From Poa pratensis (Eukaryota > Streptophyta > Magnoliopsida > Poales > Poaceae), in the NCBI GenBank assembly GCA_947311845.1, contig CAMZMU010000075.1, positions 18,823,366 through 18,887,365 of the forward strand: a DNA stretch of 64,000 nucleotides, written 5' to 3'. Below the pieces are notes generated by a model. It worked only from the letters and a program-made list of their open reading frames with translations. It did not search any database and was not told the DNA's origin. A program made the position numbers and the translations under genes. Shown one piece after another: positions 22,601 through 31,926 of this stretch. Each line of letters starts with the position of its first letter. The first letter of the stretch is position 1.

Positions 22601-23373
22601 ACTCCAACTTCTATTTCTTGAATACAGGTTCACGTGACGGAAACGTCCGCAAAACCGCAGCTGAGAAGATAAAATGCATGTATACACTGGTTCGCCAGTT
22701 ATACTTTGGAAGCTGTGAGGTGATCAAGGCCGCCAGGAACTGGGAGAACCCGCCCAGCACTTATACTGAAGTGCTGGGTCACTTATCCACAATGCCAGGC
22801 TGGATTCAGTTATTGAAGAAATCTGCTTGCAGAGCCGGCGCAATGCGCAGCCTAGCCTTAGCTAAGGCCTACTATCCCAGTCTTGACCCGGCTAAACTTG
22901 CTTCAGGGTTTCCAGAGTACAATGCAGATGGAACTGCCTTCGACAGGAAGGCCTACGGCCGGGTTGTGAAGCAGACCCGGGTCGCAGCCACCCAAATTGC
23001 CAACGCTCTGAAGCTCAACAGCATCCAATATGGCTATAATGAAGCTAATAAAGAGATTGTGGAGGATGAACCTCAGCGCATCAACCTCCTGCAAAGTTAT
23101 AAGGATTTCCTTGCGACAGAGCAAAATGTTTCCAGCTCCTCTGCAGCCCCAAGCTCAACAACTCCAACTGTGCCTCCTCCTTCACGTGCGGCCGTAGAAG
23201 ACGATGAAGAAGGATATTTCCAATCTCTTCAACTTGTCACCTGGCGCACAAATGAAGCCCCCAAGACCCGGGAAGCAGAAACAGAGCCGGCAAAAGAGGA
23301 CTCGGCCAGCGCCAAAGATGATACTCCAGCCACCACTCCTTCTACTAACCCGGCGCCTGAGGCCGGCTCTTAA
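19620..23373 (+). CDS. Antisense accessory gene of E3: plant putative gypsy-type transposon protein
   Basis: Spliced gene antisense to E3 gag-pol. Exons 19620-20591, 20673-21262, 21342-21822, 22264-22540 and 22628-23373 total 3066 nt (about 1021 residues). All four introns are GT-AG with pyrimidine-rich acceptors, and phases match. Exon 1 has a Lys-rich start, then the plant 'putative gypsy type transposon' domain (PF04195-like; FRPPGSLFFRRVLKYYGL, then NFVVFCEDYLQI). Exon 2 has an acidic tract and a basic stretch, KRPRTRS, that could be a nuclear signal. Exon 4 is a coiled coil. Exon 5 is helical with a Pro/Ser/Thr tail. No catalytic motif is seen. Intact here, frameshifted in E2, degenerate in E4. 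Accessory antisense genes are known in Tat elements (for example Grande); their function is not. The start is the first ATG after the TATA box, in ccATGg context. Confidence 0.82.
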
Positions 23374-24278
23374 ACATTTGCCCAGCAGCTGCGTCTGCAT
23401 AAAAACTTGTCTTATTTGGCCCTTGGGGCACAGTATTGTAATAACTTAGCCGTATTTTGATACTATGCCTGTGATGTGCGCTCATGCGCTGTAAAACTTT
23501 GCAGTAATCGTATTGTGTCTTTACCTGTCAAAATACTTGTTCTTCTGTGGTTTCGATGACCCTTTTGGTGTCTTTAACTGTGAGCCGGCTTTCGCATGGA
23601 TACCCTGGCGCAACTTCTCTGAGAAAAACAGGGTCGAACCAAGTCCCAATGGGCTTCATGGTTGATTGAATTTCCAGGTGTGCAATCAGGCCATAAAGTC
23701 GCGAGTCACATCAGCTGCACAGCAAGATAACCAAGAATACTAGTGGCATAAAAGCCGGGTCTTGGGATTGCAGCTACAGACTTTTGCAGTAAGAGCCCCC
23801 AAGACCTGGATCAATGTTTATAAAGTAAAGGGCTTATGCCACAGTACCCCATTGATCCAAAATACTGGCGGGACGCACTCTTTGGGCGTCCTCAAGATAT
23901 AAAATCAACACACATATTACTCAAGAGAACAAACTGTGAACTGCTCTGCCGGGTTACAATATTTGAAACCCGGATAACCACTGGGGCCGGGTCCCGGGGA
24001 AATAACTTGGCACTTTTCAATAACAAGCCCCCAGGACCAAGCTGATCAAAAGAACTATTATGATGCAAATAAAAAATAACCGGCTTAAAAACTGAAAAGT
24101 AAACTGAGACAAAGAAAATTTCTGTTCAACCTTTACTTTATTGATAGAAAAGGTTAGGTCAGCAAGCCGCCTCATTAAAAACCTTCCAGTCCCCTTAGGT
24201 ACCCTGGTAAGGAAAAGAGCGCGTCTGAAACCTGCTGCCTGTTACATCGTGTGTTACAACTTTTACATCTTTCTCTTG
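23374..24278 (-). other. E3 noncoding region between pol and antisense gene
   Basis: Converging 3' ends of pol (minus) and the antisense gene (plus). It contains the inverse of E2 17616-18322: the 70-nt block at 24166-24235, the hairpin modules near 23756-23810 and 23970-24035, and the empty target GATAC at 23599-23603. No coding sequence. Confidence 0.8.
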
Positions 24279-27200
24279 CTAAGTATAATATGGGCGCAGC
24301 TGCGCAATGTTCCACGGCCTCTCACGCTCTTCCATGGAAAAGGTGGAGCGTGTGGTATCATTGACTGTCTCTGACTTTTCTCTTGCGTCCACTAAGTAGT
24401 ATGAACCATTGTCCAATTTCTTGCTTACGATGAAGGGCCCCTCCCAAGGAGGTGATAACTTGTGCATCCCTTCCTTGGACTGCACCCATCGTAATACCAG
24501 ATCACCCTCCTGGAAAGTGCGAGTTTTAACCCGGCGACTATGATACCGCCTCAAATCTTGCTGATAAATTGCTGATCTTTCCAATGCTTGCTCTCTATTT
24601 CCTCCAGCAGGTCAACAGAATCCTGCCGGGTCTTCTCATTTTCTTCTCAACGTAAGCCGCCACGCGAGGCGAGTCATGAATAATATCACTTGGCAAAACT
24701 GCTTCTGCCCCGTACACCATAAAGAAAGGGGTCATCTTTGTAGATCTGTTGGGTGTTGTGTTAATTCCCCAAACAACTGATGGCAACTCCTCAACCCACG
24801 CTCCGGCGGCTCTGAGACACGGGACCCGGAGACGTGGTTTTAAACCTCTAAGCAGCTCCTGATTTGCTCGTTCAACCTGTCCATTGGCCTGAGGATGAGC
24901 AACTGAGGCCACATCCAAACGTATACCATTATTTCCACAAAACTTTGCCATCTCTCCAAGTGACATATTAGTACCATTGTCTGTGATAATACTATGAGGA
25001 TATCCAAACCTATGTATGATCTGCTTCATAAACTTGACCACTGTAGCCGCCTCACAATTTGTAACAGGCATAACTTCAACCCACTTTGTAAACTTATCAA
25101 TGCAACCAAGAGGTGGGTTTTCTTGCAAGGAGACATGCTGAAAGGACCCACCATGTCAAGCCCCCAAACTGCGAAAGGCCAAGTCAAAGGTATGGTGCGC
25201 AGTTCCTGAGCCGGCACATGAATCTGTCTGGCATATCTCTGACACCCATCACATCTATTCACCAAGCGCTCTGCATCTGCCTGGGCTGTGAGCCAAAAGA
25301 AACCATGTCTAAAAGCTTTTGCTACCAATGACCTTGTTGAAGCGTGATGACCACAATCCCCTTCATGAATTTCCTTCAAAATTTGCCGGCCCTCCTTTCC
25401 AGAGACACACCTCTGAAACACGCCTGAGACACTTCTCTTGTACAACTCGCCATCAATAACCACGTAGGCCTTGCACCGGCGCACGATCTGCCGGGCTATA
25501 ACTTCCTGTTGTGGCAACTCACCACGCAAAAGATACGCCAAGTAAGGTTCTGTCCACTCTGGGATCTCATGTGTTGCTGCTACCAACTGTGAATCCGGGT
25601 CCTCCTGACCCGCCAGCTCCTCTGCATCCTGAAGCTTGACTGATGGCGTCCATAGCTCGTCCAAGAAAACATTTGGTGGAACCGGCTCTCTGCGAGAACC
25701 GAGTCTTGACAAAGCATCTGCAGCATCGTTTTTTCTGCGGTCAATATGATCCACCTGAAAGCCTGAGAAGAACCCGGCTACTCTGTCCACCTCTCGCCTG
25801 TAAGCCGCCATCGTTGCATCTTTTCTGTCCCAAGTTCCTGACACTTGCTGCGCCACAAGATCTGAATCCCCATAGCACTTGATACGCTTGACATTCATCT
25901 CTTTTGCCATACGCAAACCATGCAACAAAGCCTCATATTCTGCCACATTATTGGAACAATCAAAGTGAATTTGCAAAACATAACTCAACTTATCACCTTT
26001 GGGAGAAGTTAGCACAACTCCAGCTCCTGATCCTTGCTCTTGTTTAGACCCGTCAAAATGCATAACCCACGATTTGAGACTCGGGGTGAGAGGTGGCGCA
26101 TTCAACTGCGTCCAATCATTAAGAAAATCCACCAATGCTTGAGATTTAATAGCTGTGCGAGGCACATACTCAATGTGATAATCCCCCATCTCTATGGCCC
26201 ACTTGGCAACTCTCCCAGTAGCTTCTGAATTTCTAATAATATCTGCCAAGGGTATAGAACTAACCACCGTAATTGGATGCTCCTGAAAATATGGTTTCAA
26301 CTTTCTACTGGCCATGAAAACACCATACACTAACTTCTGCCAATGCGGGTACCTTTGCTTGGTTTCTGATAACACCTCACTAACATAATAGACCGGCCTT
26401 TGCACCGGGTTCTCTTTTCCTTCCTCTTTTCTCTCGACCACCACCACGGCACTCACAGCCTGAGGCCCGGCAGCGACATATAATAGCATGGGTTCCTTGG
26501 GACCCGGCGCTGCCAGAACTGGCGCTTCTGACAGCTGTTTCTTCAAAGCCTCAAATGCCTCATCTGCCTCTTGATTCCACACGAAATTATCTGTTTTCTT
26601 CAATAACTTGTACAAAGGAATTGCTTTCTCTCCGAGCCGGGAAATAAACCGGCTTAACGCTGCCACACAACCCGTCAACTTCTGAACATCGCTCAGTTCC
26701 TCTGGCTTTTTCAAGCTTTGAATGGCTCTAATTTTTTCCGGGTTTGCCTCAATTCCCCGCTCTGACACAATGAAACCAAGTAACTTTCCCGCTGGGACTC
26801 CAAACACACACTTTGTAGGATTAAGCTTCATCTGGTACTCCCTCAGATTTTTGAATGTCTCTGTAAGATCACGAATAAATGACTCGGCTTTCTCTGACTT
26901 TATTACCACGTCATCAACGTAAGCATGCACATTACGTCCAATCTGATCATGAAAACAATTCTGAATACACCTCTGATAAGTTGCCCCTGCATTCTTTAAC
27001 CCAAAAGTCATGGTCTTGTAACAAAAAGCACCAAAGGGAGTGATAAATGACGTCTTTTCCCAATCATTTTTGTTCAACTTGATCTGATGATACCCTGAAT
27101 AAGCATCCAAGAAACACAAAAGCTCGCTACCTGCTACTGCATCCACGATTTGATCAATACGCGGTAACTGAAACGGATCTTTGGGACAAAACCTGTTCAA

Positions 27201-27503
27201 ACTTGTGAAATCAATACACATCCTCCACTCGTTGTTCTTTTTCAGAACCAAAACCGGGTTAGCTAACCACTCTGGATGAAACACTTCCATGATAAAGCCG
27301 GCCTCCAAAAGCCGGGCTATCTCCTCTCCAATTGCTTTCCTTCTTTCTGCATTCATTTTCCTCATACCCTGTTTTACCGGCTTTGCCTTAGGATCAACAT
27401 GTAAGCTGTGCTCAGCGAGTTCAGTTGGAATGCCTGGCATGTCACTAGGTGTCCATGCAAAAACATCCCTATTCTCACGGATGAACTCGATGAGCGCGCT
27501 TTC
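24279..27503 (-). pseudogene. pol: E3 pol: RT, two RNase H domains, integrase
   Basis: Long frame 27440-25026 follows the amber codon at 27506-27504 without another stop: RT with YVDD (26921-26910), gypsy RNase H, archaeal-type RNase H, and the integrase zinc motif and first catalytic Asp. One base is missing near 25102 relative to E2 (poly-C context), shifting the rest of the integrase core to the frame 25128-24595. Two further shifts near 24645 and 24600 separate the C-terminal domain (24584-24279). The shift near 24600 is identical in E2, so it predates both copies. The copy is nearly complete but cannot make full integrase as written. Confidence 0.85.
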
Positions 27504-30500
27504 CTATTTATCAGTCAAGTTGGTCCCAATGGCGAACTGCTTGGAAGAATCTCCAGGCACAAAATCCACCATCTTTGTATCTCTGGCAGCTTTGAACTTT
27601 GCCCTATCATCCTCTGTTGTTGGCCTTTTAAGTGCTGTGTTATCCTGCGGGTCAAGATTTGCTCTGTAAGCTTTCAATTCCTCCTTAGCACAAGCATGCT
27701 CTGCTAAGGCTGCATCCCCCTCATCACACTCTGCCGCAATATCTCTGTTACCATGCACTGTAATGATCCCATGAGGACCCGGTATTTTCAACTGGAGATA
27801 CACGTAACACGGCCTTGCCATGAACTTGGCATAGGCCGGCCTTCCCAACAATGCATGATATGGACTTGGAAACTTTACCACCTCAAACGTGAGCCACTCT
27901 GATCTGAAGTTATGGATAGACTCACCAAAAGCTACCTCCAATGAAATTTTACCCTCTGGTGTGGCTGATTTTCCCGGAACTATACCATGAAAAATTGTTG
28001 ACGTTCTCTGCAACTGTGACTCCTTCAAACCCATGCGCACAAACGTGTCCCAGTACAAAATATTGATGCTACTGCCACCGTCCATCAGCACTTTCTTTAA
28101 CTCAAAACCATGAACTTGGGGAGCCACAACCAACGCAAGAAGACCCGGGTGCTCCACCACCTCTGGATGATCCGCCCTACTCCAAGTAACTGTATGCTCT
28201 GACCACCTCAAATATCTCGGAACTCCTGCAGCCACTGTGTTAACTGCCCTCTTGACTATTTTCCTCTCTCTCTTGGTTGTGCCACTTGTGTATATATGAT
28301 ACTGACCAAGTTGCCTTGGCTGCTGTGAAAATCCACCTTGGTTACTTGTGTTCTGATTTTGGTTCTGACCCGGATTTCCCGTAGGTACCGCATTTGCTCC
28401 AGTCAAAGGTCCCGAGGCCGGGTTACCACCCGTGCCGGGTCCTCCACTTCTATTTGCTCCTTGCAAAGCTCTCTGCACCTCATTGTTTTTCCACCTGTTC
28501 AGATCCACACACTGAGCCAAAGAATGATTGGCGGCTCTGCCGTTCTTGCTATGACGAGGACACGGCATCCTGAAGGCCTCCTCATTACTCATTGGACGCG
28601 ATCCTTGGTAATTATTTCCACTGTTGTAATTCCAATTGTTGCCTTGAGAACCCCTGTTTTCCTGATATCCTCTGTTTTCCTGATAATTCCCATCCATCCT
28701 TTGCCTCTGAAACCCGGCATTGGTATTTGCCACTAACTCTGAACTACCATCATTGTGACCTCGCTTATGCTGATTCTGGTTACTGTTATTGTTGTTACCC
28801 GAGCCATTATTGTTCCTTCCACCATTATTTGCCGTGCCTTTCCCCTTCTCCTCCTCAGGCTCATCCTGAGTCTTGTCTGTGGCTGCATGCCTGTTGCAAG
28901 CATCCATCAACTCTGCCATGGTGACCGGTTTAACCCGGTGCCCTTCCTTCATGCGACCCAGCTTCTGGACAAGTGGTGCATACTTACAAGTTTTCTCCAT
29001 TGATGAAATTGCGTCCTTTGGCTCGATACCAGATGAGGAGTGCAAGATTTCCGTGACCCGGCCCATCCAATGACGTGCTGACTCGCCTTTTTTCTGTATA
29101 CAACGATCAAGATCCTCGATGGAAAACAAACGCTTGCACGTACCTTGAAAATGCTTGGTGAAAACTGCCTTCAACTCATCCCAGGAATTAATGGACTTCT
29201 CTGGTAGATTTTTAAACCACAACTTTGCTGCTCCATCACTCATCATCAAATACATGTACTTGGCGCAAACATTCTCTGTGGCATTGCGTATACACATTGC
29301 CATCTCATAACTGCTCAACCAACTGGCTGGGTCCATGCTAGGTTCATAGTTGGATATCTTGCTTGGCTCCTTGAACTTCTCAGGGAAAGGTTCTGCTCTG
29401 ATGGAATCTGAAAGACATTTTGGCCCGGCTAAACTAGAAGAACTTGCTGAAACATTGACATTACCGGGCGAGCTTGCAGACGCGGCTGGCGCAGGGCCCG
29501 GTCCTCCTTGAGGTACTCCTGCTGCAGGTACTACCGGGTTTGCATTACCTGCACTTCTCCCTGCACGTGATCTATTAACTATCTGCTGTGCTATAGAAAT
29601 TGCTGGGGCGGGTTGATGCTGCTGATTATTTTGATTCTGATTCTGCTGGGGCGGGTTTGGCTGCTGTGCTGCTGCAGGCCCGGCCAACGGCGGGTTTCCT
29701 CCATTGCGGCTCCTACTACGATACGTTGTAGAATGCAACGCACTTTTCTCTCTTGAATACTGCGTCTGCTGAACTACTGCAGTACGTAACATATCTATGG
29801 CACGCCGGGCTTCAATCTCTGCTGGTGTATCTCCTAATGGAATACGATCAAGTGCCAGAGTTGCTGCATACACGTTATCCGCTGGATTTGAATAGTGACC
29901 CACCGGCGTGTGAAACCTCGGTGTTCTAGGCGGCAGACCCGGATTTCCCCTGGCTCCTCCAGCGGGCAAACCCGGCGCTGCTGTTGCTGCTACATCAGTT
30001 CTCGCTGTTCCTCTATTCTGCTCTGTACTTGCCCTAGCCACTGGTGCCACCTGAGTTGCGCCAATAGGCTGGTCTTCTGGAGTTCTGAACAATGCTGCCA
30101 CAGGCACTGGGTTTGCTATATTTTCCCCAAGGCCCAGCCGGCTTTGATGCCTCCTCCGGTGTGCCCGGGTTGCCTCGTTGAGACGATTTTCCTCTTCTTC
30201 TATTTGCTTCTTTCTCGCTTCTATTTCTTGCCTCTCTGCCTCGGCGTCCCTGCGCATCTGCTCCAACGCTCGGCGTGCTGTATCCAATTCCATTGCTCTA
30301 ACTGCTGCGTTTTCTGGAGTAACCAACCTTGTAAGTGCTGATGGATCTAAGACCAGGCCATTGTTAAACAAGGCCGGGGCAGCTGCTATGTTACTTCTTT
30401 CCTCTCCTTGGGCCCGGTTATGCAGGAACCCAAAACTGTTTCTGTATCTTGCCGTACCCTCGCTTTCCTCTGAGACCGAAGCCGGCTCTCCATCAACCCT

Positions 30501-31235
30501 CTGTTCTGCCAACTCCAGAATTGGGGGCAGCTGCTGTTGACCCGGGGTGAAGGCCGGTGGAACAACAGCTGATGGTGACGGTTGCATGCTGGACGAAGGC
30601 GCGGTGTACACCGCTACCCTACGTACCGGGCTTGGACTTGACTCTTGTTCCTCATCATCCTCTTCTTCTACATCATACCCAAACCGGCCTTCGAACAGGG
30701 GCAAGATTGATTCCGACCCGGCTCGTTCCACCGCGTCGCCCGGGATTCCTGCCGGGTCATCCAGCCGTTCCTCCAGCGTGTTCAGGACCCCATCAACTTC
30801 AGCTGTGCCAACTGATTCCTCTCCATCAGATTGAACAATTGTGGCGGCTCCTGACACAGATTCATAATCTCCATCACTAGCAGATCTAGTTGTAATCATG
30901 CCCACAAAAACATTAACTTTGCCAATTGGAATAACATCACCTGATTCTAGTAGATCCGAATCCGGTCCCCAGCCAAAATCATCAACGATGAGCTCTCCTT
31001 GCTCATTGGTTGTGATCTGGCCAAAGACGAAGTTTTCGACCCCTTGCCTTGCTTCACCCATGATGGTGACACCCTTGGACGCGATTCCCACAGACGGCGC
31101 CAACTGTCGTGGGGTAGAAAACACGGCAGATGCTACTTGAGGGTAGCTTAAACTTTTGGGCAAGGCGACTCTGGTGTCTGGATGTTTGTTTAGCACGGCA
31201 GGGGACAAAGGTTTACCCAGGTTCGGCCTCTCCAT
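27504..31235 (-). CDS. gag-pro: E3 gag-protease polyprotein (intact)
   Basis: One uninterrupted frame of 1243 codons. The first ATG (31235) lies inside the LTR and the frame runs through the primer-binding site (TPRQLAPSVG). The first ATG after the site is at 31061 (1185 codons), so the true start is uncertain. Order: acidic N-terminal region; Glu/Arg coiled coil (about residues 300-370); Pro/Gln-rich linkers; Retrotrans_gag core (about 630-760); Asn/Gly-rich segment with two GYQENR repeats; CHHC knuckle (CPRH ... NHSLAQC); protease with DGGSSINIL and, downstream, LLGRPAYAKF. Gag forms the particle and the protease cleaves the polyprotein. It ends at TAG 27506-27504, in frame with RT, so pol expression needs readthrough or splicing. 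Long for a gypsy gag because of the linkers. Confidence 0.85.
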   Translation of the reverse strand: MERPNLGKPLSPAVLNKHPDTRVALPKSLSYPQVASAVFSTPRQLAPSVGIASKGVTIMGEARQGVENFVFGQITTNEQGELIVDDFGWGPDSDLLESGDVIPIGKVNVFVGMITTRSASDGDYESVSGAATIVQSDGEESVGTAEVDGVLNTLEERLDDPAGIPGDAVERAGSESILPLFEGRFGYDVEEEDDEEQESSPSPVRRVAVYTAPSSSMQPSPSAVVPPAFTPGQQQLPPILELAEQRVDGEPASVSEESEGTARYRNSFGFLHNRAQGEERSNIAAAPALFNNGLVLDPSALTRLVTPENAAVRAMELDTARRALEQMRRDAEAERQEIEARKKQIEEEENRLNEATRAHRRRHQSRLGLGENIANPVPVAALFRTPEDQPIGATQVAPVARASTEQNRGTARTDVAATAAPGLPAGGARGNPGLPPRTPRFHTPVGHYSNPADNVYAATLALDRIPLGDTPAEIEARRAIDMLRTAVVQQTQYSREKSALHSTTYRSRSRNGGNPPLAGPAAAQQPNPPQQNQNQNNQQHQPAPAISIAQQIVNRSRAGRSAGNANPVVPAAGVPQGGPGPAPAASASSPGNVNVSASSSSLAGPKCLSDSIRAEPFPEKFKEPSKISNYEPSMDPASWLSSYEMAMCIRNATENVCAKYMYLMMSDGAAKLWFKNLPEKSINSWDELKAVFTKHFQGTCKRLFSIEDLDRCIQKKGESARHWMGRVTEILHSSSGIEPKDAISSMEKTCKYAPLVQKLGRMKEGHRVKPVTMAELMDACNRHAATDKTQDEPEEEKGKGTANNGGRNNNGSGNNNNSNQNQHKRGHNDGSSELVANTNAGFQRQRMDGNYQENRGYQENRGSQGNNWNYNSGNNYQGSRPMSNEEAFRMPCPRHSKNGRAANHSLAQCVDLNRWKNNEVQRALQGANRSGGPGTGGNPASGPLTGANAVPTGNPGQNQNQNTSNQGGFSQQPRQLGQYHIYTSGTTKRERKIVKRAVNTVAAGVPRYLRWSEHTVTWSRADHPEVVEHPGLLALVVAPQVHGFELKKVLMDGGSSINILYWDTFVRMGLKESQLQRTSTIFHGIVPGKSATPEGKISLEVAFGESIHNFRSEWLTFEVVKFPSPYHALLGRPAYAKFMARPCYVYLQLKIPGPHGIITVHGNRDIAAECDEGDAALAEHACAKEELKAYRANLDPQDNTALKRPTTEDDRAKFKAARDTKMVDFVPGDSSKQFAIGTNLTDK
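31084..31103 (-). other. E3 primer-binding site
   Basis: Minus-strand TTGGCGCCGTCTGTGGGAAT next to the 5' LTR, identical to the E2 site. Probable tRNA-Asp primer (inference). Confidence 0.8.
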
Positions 31236-31696
31236 TGGAGATAAAGACCTACTTCCTGCTATCTTATTATTAATCTCGATCTCTGTCTCGATAACCCGGC
31301 TACTACAACAGAGCCGGATCTCGATCTAGGTTACAAGGATTGTATGTCTCTCGCCTAAAGCTTGGGGTTACGAAAAGGTCCCTTGTCTAAGGGCCTGGAG
31401 CCGGTTTATATAGATACCGGGCCTCCTGGTCGCGTACATGATAAGCCGGGTTCTACCCGAACTCTGAGTCCTACTACTACTCCTTTATCCTTCGTGTATT
31501 CCAAGTATAGAACCGCCTCTTGAACCGCCTCTGGACCTTCTGGAATACTCTTCATGAATAGCCGGGTCATCGCCAAGATACCGGCCCAGCACCGTAACCC
31601 GGCCTATGCTGAGGGTTAACTGGCCTCGCCGGGCCTCCTGCCTGGCGGGTCATGTTTTCCTCTTCATGGGCCTACCGGGTTATTATCCCCCCATCA
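31105..31696 (-). repeat. E3 5' LTR
   Basis: 592-bp inverted LTR. TATA box at 31405-31412. The adjoining GTATC at 31697-31701 is the target duplication. Confidence 0.92.
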
Positions 31697-31926
31697 GTAT
31701 CCATGCGAAAGCCGGCTCACAGTTAAAGACACCAAAAGGGTCATCGAAACCACAGAAGAACAAGTATTTTGACAGGTAAAGACATAATACGATTACTGCA
31801 AAGTTTTACAGCGCATGAGCGCACATCACAGGCATAGTATCAAAATACGGCTAAGTTATTACAATACTGTGCCCCAAGGGCCAAATAAGACAAGTTTTTA
31901 TGCAGACATAGCTGCTGAGCAATTGT

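Larger units (their letters stand above)
18323..31696 (-). mobile_element. E3: same family as E2, inserted in opposite orientation
   Basis: Full-length element of 13,374 bp on the minus strand, flanked by GTATC (18318-18322 and 31697-31701). LTRs 31105-31696 (5') and 18323-18914 (3'), 592 bp each, differ by about three substitutions and two 1-bp indels in my hand comparison (about 0.5%), so it is younger than E2. Order along the minus strand: LTR, gag-protease 31235-27504, pol 27503-24279, noncoding, antisense gene (plus strand 19620-23373), LTR. Gag-protease and the antisense gene are intact; pol has frameshifts. E3 also carries the uninterrupted form of the site where it entered E2 (23599-23603). 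Confidence 0.93.

Noticed and set aside
18323..31696. Reading 10184-36887 as two adjacent elements or a tandem rearrangement
   Set aside because: Inverted LTR orientation, two nested target duplications and the intact empty site at 23599 fit a single nested insertion.
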